Part shown: piece by piece, positions 20,768 through 33,200 of the stretch | Layout of the letters: each line of letters opens with the position of its first letter | Position numbering within the stretch: position 1 is the first letter of the stretch | Assembly (NCBI RefSeq): GCF_016545825.1 | Contig: NC_052617.1 | Span: forward strand, 1,064,001-1,128,000 | From: Eucalyptus grandis | Taxonomy: Eukaryota; Streptophyta; Magnoliopsida; Myrtales; Myrtaceae | Direction of reading: 5' to 3' | Length of the DNA stretch: 64,000 bases | The notes under the pieces: generated by a model | What the model saw: the letters and a program-made list of their open reading frames with translations, nothing else | What the model was told of the DNA's origin: nothing | Databases searched by the model: none | Made by a program: the position numbers and the translations under genes

Positions 20768-21850
20768 TGTACTAGATTGTAATTTCCCTGAGTTGTTCAC
20801 ATTTATGAACTAGTGTTGTTTCATAATTAATGCTTATGAATCTTTGTTTAATCTTTATGCATCTTAATATTCAGTGTATTATTTTAAGTTGAGGAAGTAT
20901 GTCGGACAGATAAAATGTTAGCCCACTCACACGGGTAATCGCCTCTATTTACTGTGTGATAAATAGAGATGCGACTGTTTTTAAGCTTATTATCTAGGTG
21001 ATAATCGAGAGCTCAAGCTTAAAATACGTATGTCACCTTAACTGAGTGTTAAGATGAGGACATAATACTTACTATGTCCAAAAGTAAAATACCCCACATG
21101 TTTTACTTTATCTGTCTAAGATGCCAGATGTGAGTTCTGATGAATTTTGTAAATGAGTAGATACGTGAACTCAAGTTAGACATTGAGTATGTCTGGACTA
21201 TCATCTGTACGGTATTGAAAGGTGTAGACATACGCTCCATAGGAAATGAGTTAATACCGTAATACGTATTTCATACTACGTATGCATGAGCCGACCAATA
21301 AGAGTGGCAAAAAGTTTTGATCTCAACTTTTATGACGTGTGAGACTCTTGAGGAAAAGAGTTCCTCAATTTTAGTGCCCTCATGACTTTTACTTATTCTC
21401 AAGGTTTCTATTTAGTGTTTGCTATCTTAGGATGTTGTCAATGGTCATGAGTTGATTCGATCTAATGGGACATTTCTAGAAAAGCAAGCTAAACTGAAAT
21501 TGAGAGTTTGAAGGAAAGATGAAGATCGATTTTGGAGAATCACATTGTAATTTTTGTATTCAATGGTCGACCAATTATGATTGTCTTTGTGATAACTGTA
21601 ATTATGAATATAATATATATATATCATGTTTGAAAGAGATTAAGAGAGATATAAATGTGATCGATCGATCTAGGGTACTGCATACTAAGTCTACTCGGAG
21701 TGTGATGCCCATTATGAGCTGCTATATATTCCTAACAGATGTATAGCAAGGAGCTCTCAAAGTATGCTGGTCGCACGGATTATTCACCGATATGAATGTT
21801 TAAAAGAGGTAAAGAGAATCCTGTTCGGCCCACCATGTTCGAGTGGGAGA
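20768..21850 (+). other. 3' untranslated region of copia element with perfect hairpin and purine tract
   Basis: 1.08 kb without a convincing gene; a cysteine-containing 75-codon frame at 21519-21746 is unassigned. At 20943-20968 a 9-bp perfect stem CTCTATTTA / TAAATAGAG with an 8-base loop is visible. The purine tract GAGTGGGAGA at 21841-21850 directly precedes the 3' LTR and is the probable polypurine tract. Confidence 0.7.
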
Positions 21851-22281
21851 TGAAGGCTTTATTAGTATTGGGCTTAAGGCCCGTCCGCCCAAGTTGGGCC
21901 CAGAAAGCCCGGCCCACGGGAATAAGGCCCATGGAAAGAGAGAGGTATAAAAGGGAGGAGAGAGAGAGAGATTGCACCTGTTGGAAATAAACGTACGTAC
22001 GCTTTTTCTCCCGCGCTCTCTCTCTCTTCAAAAGACAAAAAGAAGAACAGTAAGGCTCCGGCAATTTTTCTTCCCTTCATTGCTTCATCGGATCGAACAA
22101 GGACAGATTTTCTTCCTCTAACGGCATCGGTGTCTAATCTGTGGCTAAAAGGTACGCTCGAATCCGTGGTGTGCTTTAGGATCGGTGATACGTGTTGTTT
22201 TCCCGGGCTCGTCTTCCGCATCGATTTAGGGGTTCGATTCAGTGTCGAATCCGCGTTTTCGGGGATCCGTTATTCCCAACA
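21851..22281 (+). mobile_element. 3' LTR of Tnt1-type copia element (431 bp)
   Basis: Same ends and length as the 5' LTR. Differences noted by eye: GGGAATAAGGCCCATGG versus GGGAATAGGGCCCGTGG, CGTACGTACG versus CGTATGTACG, a two-base change in the CT run, AAGGACAG versus AATGACAG, GGCATCGG versus GGCGTCGG, and GTCGAAT versus GTTGAAT. It is followed by the target duplication GTCTT. Confidence 0.95.
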
Positions 22282-22286
22282 GTCTT

Positions 22287-24220
22287 TTATTAAAAAAACA
22301 ATCATTGTTTCTCTGTGTTTGATGGATAAGTAGTATTGATGGGAAGATTTGCAACATGAATAAGTGTTTTCGATGAATTTTGTAAAAGAAAATGATTTAA
22401 TTATCACTAGTCATCCTATGTGGCACGCTGCCATATCAATAATGTTCAACGAAAATTATCCAAAAAATTTAAATTGAAAAAACTGTAAAATTTAGGAGTA
22501 CATTAATTTTGGTATAATAAGTTCATAATTGATTGCTTGATATAATTTCAAATGAGATACCAAAATGATTGTTTTTAAAAATTCCAAGAGCGGAAGGAAA
22601 ACAAGATATTTGAAAGGTTTCGGGCTTGAGTTTATATGGAAAATATAAAGCGGAATTAGTGAGGCCAATAAATCAAAGGAAAAATAATTTTTAAAAGAGA
22701 AAATTGTCGTTAAACAATTCTTTATGCCCGAAAAGACACACTTTCACATCACAAAAATAATGTTCATATCCATAATAAAAGCTTTACCTTGGATTTTATC
22801 CCCTTAAAAGAAAGGAGAGAAAGATCCCAACAACTCATGACAAGACTAAGGCAAAGATTTAGAATGGCAATTAGACAACACGATAGAAGCTAAAGTTAAA
22901 GAAAGAAGTACCATTCAAAAATGGAAGATGCTCCACCATTAAATAGAAAAACTGTTTTGGACACTTTCAGACACGTGATGTTTAAATGATACATACATTT
23001 AAAAGAATGAAAAGACTAAAAAAAAAATAAAAAATTGCACAGTCATCCTCTTTTTCTTTTCTCATTCCCTCCGAGCTTAAAATCATGAATTGAACTTATT
23101 TGCGGCTGAAAATTCGAGAATTATCATATTTATCTGAAGAACCACAAAAGCACAAATGACAACAGTTTTGAAATATCTTTGTTGACTTTCAACAATTTAT
23201 ATTAACTACCCTCTCAGATAAAACTAATAAGGAAGATTGATAGAAGCATCATATTTTCTTTCGAAGTGCTTTATTTTCACAATAAACATGCAATATTGAA
23301 AGGGTTTCCCGCATCATTGAATTATGGTATATCGATGGGTCATTTTTGCTTTTTTTTTTTTTTTTTTTTTTTTTGAGAAATGTATATACACATTGACCCT
23401 CTCTTCGTGTATTAATTTACACTTGAGGAGCAATACTCTCTCTCTCTTCCTCTCCACCCACTTTTTGAGATGAAGTTTTATCATAACATTACTCTATATG
23501 CATCGCATAACATTGTAAATATTGCTGCTTTCGTAGAAAGTGACAGATAGTCTACCTATGTCATTCCCATTCTAAATACTTGAGCTGCACGCCGATGAGT
23601 CCTTTGATATTTTTGCCTTTAGATTTATCGCCTTGTGTAATGCTATGAATGTAATAATCGAATTAAAGAAGCTACAAATAGAAAGGAGTAGATCTAACGC
23701 GCGTGCGTGAGAAATTAGGGTTTCCTACTCCCGAAATGGCCCTCATGCCATTTGATTAATATTCAAACCTACAAGTCTCTCTCGAGGCGTTGAAAGTCTC
23801 ACCAAGAAGTCTTCACTTGAAGGACCACTCATCATCAGCTAGCCACTGTGGTTCAGCTTCCCTTTAAAATTTGGACTTAACAAACAGTTTCTTGGATTGA
23901 AGAACCGGTCAACTAAAACCAATGCCGAGAGTCAATCAGTTTCTCGGATTGAAGAATTTCCGGTCAACTTAAACCAAATCCGAGCAAGATCGATCGTGGG
24001 ATTTCGGCCAAAGTTTGAACGAAACCAACCCATGAATACTCGCTTCTTGTCCAAGACTAAGGCCAAATAGCTCTCCCTCAACACATTTGAAGTTCGATCT
24101 CTTCCCTCAAGCGCCCTCTCTCTCTCTCTCTCTCAAACACGAAACACGCTTCTATTTTGTTTGAATTATTAAGTACATTATATTTATTTCTTAGCAAGGA
24201 AAAGAAAGTCCGCCGTATCT
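22287..24220. other. Intergenic, upstream region of patatin-like pseudogene
   Basis: AT-rich. Contains a T26-type run at 23349-23374 and a (CT)n tract at 24115-24134. From about 23560 onward it resembles, with many gaps, the region upstream of the intact patatin-like gene (about 29880-30600), for example the shared CTTGAGC...TGATG landmarks and the CTCTCTCT tract before the start codon. No separate gene seen. Confidence 0.5.
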
Positions 24221-26566
24221 ATGGAAAGGTCCAAGAGTTTGCCGGTCCAGCCCCCAACTTATTGAAACCTCATTACCATTCTCGATATTGACGGTGGAGG
24301 GATAAGAGGGCTTATCCCAGGAACAATTCTCGCCTTTTTAGGGTCTGTTTGTTAAAAAGCGTTTCTGTTCAAAGTAGCTTCTTCTTCTTCTTTGGTGAGG
24401 CTTCGGCGCTGGCCCTTGCCCAGCCACCTCCTTCTCCTCCTTCTACTCCTCCTCCTTCTCCTCCTCCTTCTCCTCCTCCTTCTTCTCCTTTTTCTTCTTC
24501 TTCGAGGCTTCGACGCTGGCCCTTGCCCAGCCAGTCATTGGCCACCGGCGACTGGCCACAAAGAGGAAGAAGGAGAGAAAAGAAAAAGGAGAAAAGAGAA
24601 AGGAGAAAAGAGAAGCAAAAAAGAAAAATATAATAAAAGTATTAAAAAATTAAAAGAAACAACAAAATTATATAATTTTACTAAACGCATTTTTTCCCGA
24701 CAATAAAAACTTTGTACAGTTACCAAGACGTTCTTACTAAAAAATTGTTCCCGCGAACAGGAAAAAAAAAAAAAAACTATTTCTGTTCAAGAATTATTCT
24801 CCGGAACAAAAATGTTACCAAACGCACTTTTAGAGTCTGAGCTTTAGGTTGTTATTAATCAGTTTGTTATCTTTTTAATTCATGAAGAACAAGTTTCAGT
24901 GAAGTACCAGGTTTTATCCATGCATGCCCGTTCCAACTTCTGATGACTTTGTGGACTTGTGCAGAAACTAGATGGTGAAGACGCAAGACTTACCGATTAT
25001 TTCGATGTCATTGCCGGAACAAGCACATGTGGTCTCGTCACTGCCATGTTAACTAGCCCCGGCGAAAACAATCGTCCCCTATTTGCTGCCAAAGATATTT
25101 TGAATTTCTACCTTAATAATTGCCCTAAAATCTTCCCTCAAGACAGGTTAGCCAATTTAACTCATCATTTCTGTAGGCCATATCGGCAGTTCCTCAAAGG
25201 GCTGTATGCTAACATAATATCTCTTTTATAATTGAAAACCACAGTTGCCCATTTGCTCCTGCTACGAACATGGTTAAGGCGGTGACTGAACCGAAATATG
25301 ATGGAAAATACCTTCATAAGCTCGTCAAAGAGAAACTTGGAAGCACAAGATTGCACCAAACATTGACGAATGTGGTGATCCCAACATTCGACATCAAGTG
25401 TCTTCGGCCAACCATCTTTTCTAGATACGAGGTTCGTCCTTTTTTCAGTAATTGGAATATAATCCATTCTTTCTTTTGATATAATCCAAATAATAATATA
25501 CAGAAAAATCACTGAACATGATGCTTTTGTGGGGTGATTGATCGTGACCAGGTGAAGAAAAAGCCAAGCATAAATGCCTTGCTCTCAGACACATGCATTC
25601 GAACCTCTGCAGCACCAACTTATCTCCCAGCTCATCATTTTGAAACCCAGGACTCCACACGAAAAGTGAGAGAATTCAACCTCATAGATGGTGGCATGGC
25701 TGCAAATAATCCGGTATGAAGAAAACTGTTTCGTAACAGACCTGACCTGACAAAGGGTAATTCTATTATTTCTAACTCTACAATGTTCATGGTACAGACA
25801 TTGGTAGCAATGGGAGAAGTGACGAAGGAGATCATGGGAGGAAGCTCAGATTTCTTCCCTATAAAGCCAATGGAGTATAGAAGGCTTCTTGTGATATCGC
25901 TGGGGACCGGTTCAGCAAAAGTTGAAGGGAAGTATAATGCAAGTGAAGCAGCCAAATGAGGAGTCCTGGGCTGGTTGTGCGGCAACGGTGGGAGCCCATT
26001 GGTCGATGTGTTCATGCAAGCGAGCGCAGATATGGTCGGCTCCCACCTCTTCGCGGTCTTCCAAGCCCAACATCTTTAGGCCAACTACCTCCGGATTCAG
26101 GTATTTATATACACACACACACAATATCAGCCATATTCATTTCAAAACAAGCCTTGAAGTGATCATTAACTAATTTGCGTGCTAGCTTAATTCGGCAAGC
26201 TAATCCCAGGCTTTAAACGAAATTTGCAGGATGACACGTTAAGTGGTGCGGTAGCTTCAGTGGATATCGCAACAAAGAAAAATTTGAACGACTTAGTCAG
26301 AACCGGTGAAGCGTTGTTGAAGAAGCCAGTTTCAAGTGCGAACTTGGAGACTAGCGGATACAAAGCCTGTAATCCAGAGACTAATGGAGAGGCTCTTAAA
26401 AGGTATGGAACTGTAATTTCTGATGTCGTTAAGAAGTTTGATGGTCATGTGCATAGCTCGGGTTACTAAATGCAATTGCTTCTTTTCTCTTAGGTTTGCG
26501 AAACTAATCTCAAATGAGAGACACCGTCTTGCGAGGTCACCTCATGGACATAATTACACAAATTAG
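24221..26566 (+). pseudogene. Patatin-like phospholipase pseudogene (tandem copy 1)
   Basis: Seven exons correspond one to one to the intact neighbour: 24221-24340 plus 24833-24847 (exon 1 split by a MITE), 24965-25146, 25245-25431, 25552-25713, 25798-26100, 26230-26402 and 26494-26566. Exons 1-6 equal the paralog's exon lengths exactly, and introns keep GT-AG. Lesions: TGA at codon 15 (24263-24265) where the paralog has Gly; a 489-bp insertion in exon 1; TAG at the last codon of exon 1 (24845-24847); TGA at 25957-25959 for Trp; and TAG at 26077-26079 for Glu. The nucleophile elbow reads G-T-S-T-C instead of G-T-S-T-G. The glycine-rich oxyanion loop D-G-G-G-I-R-G and the D-G-G of the dyad remain. 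It was a vacuolar/cytosolic lipid acyl hydrolase; it cannot make a full protein now. Confidence 0.92.
24341..24829. mobile_element. TTA-flanked MITE (PIF/Harbinger-Tourist type) in exon 1 of patatin pseudogene
   Basis: 489 bp, flanked by TTA at 24338-24340 and 24830-24832. Removing it with one TTA leaves exon 1 at exactly 135 bp, the length of the intact paralog's exon, which defines the empty site. The left end GGGTCTGTTTG pairs imperfectly with the right end (reverse complement AAGTGCGTTTGG). Inside are a CTT/CTCCT pyrimidine microsatellite (24378-24510), the repeated word CGCTGGCCCTTGCCCAGCCA at 24408 and 24513, and a purine-rich GAAAAGGAGAAAAG tract. Confidence 0.8.
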
Positions 26567-27395
26567 GAACAATCGTAGCCACCGAATGCTACTAATTGTA
26601 CAAAGAACATACTGAAGTTCGTGAAGATTGATTCCTAGGGGACAAGTCATTCATTCTTTGATTATTTTCATATTTTCCATTCTTCCTCAATAAATTCCAA
26701 GCGCCAAATTGCTGCGTTGGATGTAACCTTTTAGTCTAATTCTTCCTAATTATTGTTTTGTATATATTGCTAGTCTGAGCATGTAAAACACGATTGAATT
26801 TTCAATAACAGTCTCAATTACCTTACCCTGTGGTTGGATATGCTGCGAGAAACAAGTGAACGAGCAATAATAAGAAATTAAAAATAATTGAAAAATTAAA
26901 TTGAACATGGTAAGTTGGCTCAGTCGATGTGACCTACTCCCGAAAAGAGAGCAACATAGGTTTCTACCATAGATCGGACAATACAACGGAGATTACAATC
27001 ATATTCGAATCACTCAAACACTCAATATTTTCCAAACTCTAATCACACAAAGCGAGTCATACAATGTTTAACCCTCCATAATTTTCACAAATTAATGTCT
27101 CAAGCTCATAATGAAGTTTAGAAATCTTATAACAAGATTTGTCTTCGGTATCTAACACTCAAATTCGATGGATTCAATTAACGAAAAAAACATGCAGCAT
27201 CTCGGAACAATGTCCAACCCATTTTTGCGCTCAAAGCCACAAGAAAAGTTCTCTTGACCCCAACCAAAAGACCCCAACAAACTCAAAAAATATAAAGTAT
27301 GCGAGTCCCTTCTTTGATCCAACTGAGGAAACCTCTTTCTTGTAAATCTCAGAAGAGTTGAACCCCCAACAGGAAGTTGACTTATCGAAATTGGC
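26567..27395. other. Intergenic between tandem patatin units
   Basis: The first ~180 bp (GGGGACAAGTCATTCATTCTTTG at 26639 and following) match the 3' flank of the intact gene at 32529 and following, so the duplication includes the 3' UTR. The rest is AT-rich with no gene seen. Confidence 0.65.
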
Positions 27396-28600
27396 AACAA
27401 TTTGCACTATCCTTTTAAGTTTTCCGTACATTTTACATCTATCCACAGACTTAAACTTGAAAAATATTTTAATAATATACGAGATGAGATTAGCAGGACG
27501 TCTCTAACCCAAGTTGAAAATCCACTCATAAACCCTCCCTATAGACGTAGTTTTTGAATTTTACTTTCCCATGAAGATATCATATCTTATGAAAAGTCAT
27601 TACATATAGTTTGTAAAATGCTCCTTCTGTAAAAAGATATCAATCTGCTAATTACAAGCCTCGCAAGAGAGTGAATCAATTAATTCAAATTCTATTTAAT
27701 GTACGTACCACCAAGTAAAAAAGTTTAGAATTTGCAGAGTGCATAGGATGATGCTAGAAATCAATTCAACATGGCAAGGTCTACTTTGAATATCAAAACA
27801 CATAAAGTGTTGGGATATGCAACTATAAGTCCAAATGCCAGACCTAAAAAGTTTAGAGATCTACTTTGGTTTCTTTCCGAAGGTTGGATGATAAAGTTGC
27901 TAATTACCTATACTGAAAGGAACTAAAATAGGAAAATTAGAATGAAGCCAGTATATAAGCGCCGCATAGCTAAATAGGACGTGAAATGGACAAACATGTG
28001 AGGTTATTTGTCAATATTACTAAGAAGCTGCAAATTTAAAATTATTATATTGTACTCCAAATTCTCAGTCAACCAAGCATGGCAATTTGATATCGTATTC
28101 AATGGGCAAAAATGTAAATTGATTAGATAAGAATGAAATGTCTCTAATCAAAAAGATGCTTTCTCATCCATAAATCGTAAAAATCAAAACCTTTGGATTT
28201 TCTTCGTCGAAATAGATGCAGACATTTTTGTTTAATTCTTTTTTAGAAAGTGTGATCTTTCTATAAATTTCAAGTGGATTACAAAATAGTTACATCTGGA
28301 ATTTTTTTTTTTCATATTAAATATATGTAAAATTGATCTATAAGTTACGACAAAATATTTTTTGTTTATTCTGAAATTTCATTTGTCATTTATTTCTATA
28401 AACATTCGTTTAATATCATTATGTTAGATCTTACCTTGTATCCCTTAAAGATTAATTAAATTATGTTATTTATTTCTTCATATTATTTTTCTTGTAATAA
28501 ATTGTGATTTTTTTTATTGACATTATGTGTTCAACTCATAAGGCAATCTATATATTATTTAGGTAATTTTTTCAATTCGTAAAAAGTATTATCTAAATAT
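27396..28600. repeat. Upstream block of tandem unit B (copy 2 of segmental duplication)
   Basis: Matches 12183-13325 over about 1.1 kb in the same order and orientation, with small indels (for example a TTAATATCATTATGTTAGATC block at 28411 versus 13142). It lies about 2 kb upstream of the intact patatin-like gene. Confidence 0.85.
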
Positions 28601-30600
28601 GGATGAAGCCTTTATAGTATTCTTTTTTTAAAAAAATTAGATAGATTACTCATTTTGATGTAATGTATCATTCGTTTAGATTTGTCAAGATTACTCATTT
28701 CTCATTGCAATTATCAATGATTAACATACTACAGTGTTAGGTTAGATCATTGACAATTCTATAAATGTGTGTGTCTAGCAATGTGGAATTCCAAGGGTAA
28801 CCTATATTAGGTACAATGAAGATGAATAAAAGTTGTATAGATAATCAATGAGGAATGTGGTCCGATGAACCGATCTTGGTGGAAAATTGAATTGGAACTT
28901 GCGTCTTTTTAGTAGGACCAATATCAAACACACAAATTCTTGAAATTTGATTGTCAGCCTATGCATACTTACTAAAGATGGAATAAAACTTGGTTTTCAA
29001 AATTTAAAATCAAACTTATATATCTTTTTTTTTTCTTTTTTTAATTCTCATGTTACCTATAGCTAACGGGAAGGGAGTCTCATCAAAGGACATTCGTCGC
29101 TTTCATTGCTTTTTTATCCATAACATTTAATTACCATTGAACTTTCGGCCATCTTCGAATCACCAAAAGCCTCCACCATCGAACCTCTCGTTGCTTGATT
29201 GGAGATGAATAAGTTATTCTCTGACAGGATGACCTATCATCTCGCATCTATATCGGTTCTGCCTAACAATTCTCCCATGAAGTCAGGGGAAAAAACGACC
29301 CAGAAGCACAGCTTCACACGTGATTCAAATCTCGTGTCTAATTAATTAACTTTGAAAGCATGCGACGACACGGGGATGAGAAACGAGGTTCGTTTTGCGG
29401 GTCAAAAGCAGGAAAAAACTGCTTTATTTAAATCCAGGGTTTCGACGTGTTCATCGAATACAGCCCCAAGAGGAAGGAGCTTACAAATGACACTTGGATT
29501 AATTACTATTTCCTTCACGTGCGAAACCCTAAATTGGAACTAGTCAACCGATTTTGCCTTGGCATAGTTACCACTCAAAACCTAGCCGTTCTTTTTTAGT
29601 CAAAACTTAAACATTCGCCATTCATTCGGACATAATAAGTAGATGGGCTTGTCCAAAGAAATAACCATGCTATCTCTTTTTCTATTTTAATCAATTTACA
29701 TTTAGATAAAACCTGAGATGAAAGAAAAGAACCACCTTAGTTACCTCATCATTCTAATAGTCATTTTAAATCTTAGTTAGCTCCTTTCCTCGCCTATACA
29801 TCTCTCAAATTACCGTAACATATCTGCATCCACAGGGTATAACATTGTTTATATTGCTAGTTTCAATGAGAGCAATTCCAGATTACTAGAAAGATATTTC
29901 CAATTCAAATTTCTTGAGCCACTGCTGACGCGTTGATGGTTCACCATCACGTATATCAAGCAAAGATGGTTGATTTAATTTATTGCAGAAAACATTAATG
30001 GGAAAGAAGCCATCATATATATAGAAGAATTCGGAAAAACCATTCAAAAGTGACATATCTGGATCTAAATTCTTTCATTTATACTATATGTTCATCACGA
30101 ATAAAGATTCTTGCTCCCTAACTGTGGCCCCATCAAGCCTTTCTTTGAATTTTCAAACCTAATAGTCTCCCGAATGTTGAAAATCTCAACGACTATTCTT
30201 CACTCCGCATGGTGACTAGAAAGGCCTCTCAGCCTCAAGCAATTAATGTTTAGCATCAGCTTTGAAATTGGACTTTTCAATGATTTTCTTGGAATCGGTC
30301 CAACCTATGACGATTCCAAGCAAGTTCGTACGTTCCATTCCGGTCAATTATTGAATGGAACATAGTCTATAAATTCGTGCCTCTTATCCAGACTAAGGCC
30401 ATCACAGAACTATCTCATTTCCAGCTTCTCCACAATACAAGCACATCTGCAATTAAATTTTTTCAGCAAAGCCCCTCTCTCTGTTTCTCACTCTAGGAAA
30501 TAAGAAAAGCACATACTTTGTCTGAATTTTGGTCCGCTGGTATCCATTTCTTCTCTACTTATCGCAGAAGAAGGTGTCCGTTTAGTTAGCAAAGACATCC
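28601..30600. other. Intergenic and 5' flank of patatin-like gene
   Basis: AT-rich. About 29085-29390 is a diverged relative of the 465-bp repeat at 13640/14127. A CCCCTCTCTCTG tract at 30472 precedes the start codon by about 130 bp, similar to the tract before the pseudogene. No further gene is seen. Confidence 0.5.
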
Positions 30601-32496
30601 ATGGAGAGGGCAATGAGCTTGCCACTGCAACCTCCGACTTACGGAAACCTCATAACTATTCTTAGTATCGATGGTGGAGGGATAAGAGGGCTGATTCCGG
30701 GAACCATTCTTGCTTTCCTAGAGTCTGAGCTTCAGGTTTGTGCTTGAACAAAGCTCACTTTTTTGACGCATGCGTGCCCCATGCAACCTGTGATTCCTAA
30801 TTAGAGAACAGATATATCTTTGTGGACTGTGCAGAAACTAGATGGTGAAGATGCAAGGATTGCAGATTATTTTGATGTTATTGCTGGAACAAGCACCGGA
30901 GGTCTAGTCACCGCCATGTTAACTAGCCCTGACGAGAACAACCGCCCCTTATTTGCCGCAAAAGATATTAAGGATTTCTACCTCGATAACTGCCCAAAAA
31001 TCTTCCCTCAAGACAGGTTAGCTCAGTTGGCTGATCCAAAATTATCAAGGTCATATTAGGTGTTGCATTTATGAATGATTGTTTGTCTAAGGTAATAACT
31101 CTTCTTACATAACTTCTATCTTTTTCGAAACTACACAGTTGCCCGTTTGCTCCTGCTACAAAGATGATCAAAGCTGTGACGGGACCAAAATATGATGGAA
31201 AATTCCTTCATAAGCTTGTCAAAGAGAAACTCGGAAACAGACGATTGCATCAAACATTAACAAATGTTGTGATCCCAACATTCGACATCAAGAGTCTTCA
31301 GCCAACCATCTTTTCAAGCTACGAGGTTCATCTTTCTTGTCCCTGAAATATAACTCGCTTTTTTTTAAATATTGTTTCTTTCGTGTTACATGTAGAAAAG
31401 TAATTAAATAGATATGTTTTTTAATTCTGGATAAATATGCAGGTAAAGAGAAAGCCAAGCATAAACGCCTTGCTCTCGGACATATGCATCTCAACCTCAG
31501 CAGCACCAACTTATCTCCCAGCTCATTACTTTGAGACCCAGGACTCCACGGGAAAAATTAGAGAATTCAACCTCATAGATGGCGGTGTAGCTGCGAACAA
31601 CCCGGTATGCAAAGCTAATTTTCCCTATTGTTGTTTAATGTGGATCGTGACTTGACGACACATAGTATTAAATCACTAATTTGACGTTGCTCAAAATAGA
31701 CCTTTGTTGCGATGGGGGAAGTGACGAAGGAGATCATGGGAGGAAGCTCGGATTTCTTCCCCATAAAGCCGATGGATTACAGAAGGTTTCTGGTGATATC
31801 ACTCGGGACCGGATCGCAAAAAGTCGAAGGGAATTACGACGCAAGGGAAGCTGCTAAATGGGGAGTGCTGGGCTGGTTGAGTAGCAATGGTGGGAGCCCG
31901 TTGGTCGATGTGTTCATGCAAGCGAGCGCCGATATGGTCGATTTCCACCTCTCTTCGGTCTTCCAGGCATTACACCTTGAAGCCAACTACCTCCGAATCC
32001 AGGTATAACAGAGTTGAGATTCTCGAATTTCACTTGCATAACATTGACCTTGATGTCCTCCTCGAGGATTTCCTAGCTGTAGCCGGAACACTGTATATTG
32101 ATTCTCATAAATGAAACTCATAGGACGACACATTAAGCGATTCAGTGGCATCTGTTGATATCGCTACAAAGAAGAATCTGAACGACTTAGTCAAAACTGG
32201 TGAAGCACTATTGAAGAAGCCAGTTTCGAAGGTGGATTTGGAGACGGGTCAACACAATGCGTGTAAACTAGAGACTAATGAAGAGGCTCTTAGAAGGTAT
32301 TGAACTATTAGAACAATGAAATCAAATTCTTTCATGTATTTAAAGGTTTAGGGTTTATTAGTTGTCCGGTCGAGGTTACTTAAGTGCGATTATCCAATTT
32401 GGTTTCAGGTTCGCCAAGCTCCTTTCAAATGAGAGACAACTTCGTCATGCGAGGTCGCCACATGGACATAATTCCACGAATTTGAAACGATGCTAG
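30601..32496 (+). CDS. Patatin-like lipid acyl hydrolase (phospholipase A), 409 aa, seven exons
   Basis: Exons: 30601-30735, 30835-31016, 31139-31325, 31443-31604, 31700-32002, 32124-32296 and 32409-32496. All introns are GT-AG, phases 0,2,0,0,0,2, total 1230 bp including TAG. The ATG at 30601 is the first in the frame. Motifs: oxyanion loop D24-G-G-G-I-R-G30, nucleophile elbow G63-T-S65-T-G67, and the dyad aspartate in D214-G-G. Serine 65 and Asp 214 form the catalytic dyad of the patatin fold, which deacylates membrane phospho- and galactolipids. The length is normal for the plant PLP/pPLA-II group (about 400 residues). There is no clear signal peptide, which favours a cytosolic or membrane-associated enzyme as in pPLA-II. 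It is a tandem copy of the pseudogene at 24221. In plants such enzymes act in defence, jasmonate precursor release and phosphate or auxin responses, but which of these applies here is unknown. Confidence 0.93.
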
Positions 32497-33200
32497 TCGT
32501 GGAATATTTCTACAGTCTTGAAGATTCTTAGGGGACACGTCATCCATTCTTTGATTGCTTTTGTGTATAGGCATTTTATGGACTTCTTTTATTCTTTCCA
32601 TTCTTCTCCATTAAATTCCGAAGGGAAGTATGCTGCATCATTGGATGTAACTTTTTTCAATATTATACTTTCAAATGATTTTTTTTTGTATGTTTTTAAC
32701 TGGTCTGAGCTTGTACAGCATGATCAAGTGAATAAAAGTTCTCATTGCCTCAAGCTTGTGACCTGGTACCACAAATCATCAGTTCGTCTTTGATCGATTC
32801 TTTCTAAATTCTAGAAGTAGGAAAGAAATGAGAATAAAAGTTCATAAAAAAAAGGAGAATCTTTTATTAGAGGTAAGAAAACTTGGTAAATTAGAAAGAT
32901 GGTTAATAACCTGAAAAACCCCAAACCGGTACAAGTGTGACAAATTTACTTCAAACAACCACAAAAAATCAAAACTGGTATACTTATGACAAATTTATCC
33001 CACACTAATTTGTTTGATTGCCAAAAACCCTAAACTAGTATATTTATGACAAATATACATTCTATTAAATTAGATTAATACCGCAAAAAACCACAAAAAT
33101 TGTGTAACTATGACAAACGGAAAATAAAATCCCAAATCTGTATATTAGTCAACTATTAAGTGTTATTCAATTTACCAATTTGATAGTAAAACTTAAAATG
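32497..33200. other. 3' flank of patatin-like gene, intergenic
   Basis: The probable 3' UTR extends to about 32700. Between 32900 and 33130 a short phrase (CAAACTAGTATATTTATGACAAAT and variants) repeats about four times in tandem at 50-75 bp spacing. No gene. Confidence 0.5.

Larger units (their letters stand above)
14710..22281 (+). mobile_element. Full-length Tnt1-type Ty1/copia retrotransposon with TSD GTCTT
   Basis: The element is 7572 bp, bounded by identical-length LTRs (431 bp each) and by GTCTT at 14705-14709 and 22282-22286. In order: 5' LTR, initiator-Met PBS, a long GC-rich leader, an unusual leader reading frame, gag, CCHC knuckle, protease, integrase, RT, RNase H, a 1.1-kb 3' region, a purine tract and the 3' LTR. 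The LTRs differ at about eight positions by eye (near 2%), so insertion is recent. The coding region nevertheless has a frame break and three in-frame stops, so it is not autonomous. Confidence 0.95.

Noticed and set aside
24349..24706. Overlapping proline-rich and leucine-rich frames
   Set aside because: Products of a CTT/CTCCT microsatellite within the MITE that disrupts the patatin pseudogene.
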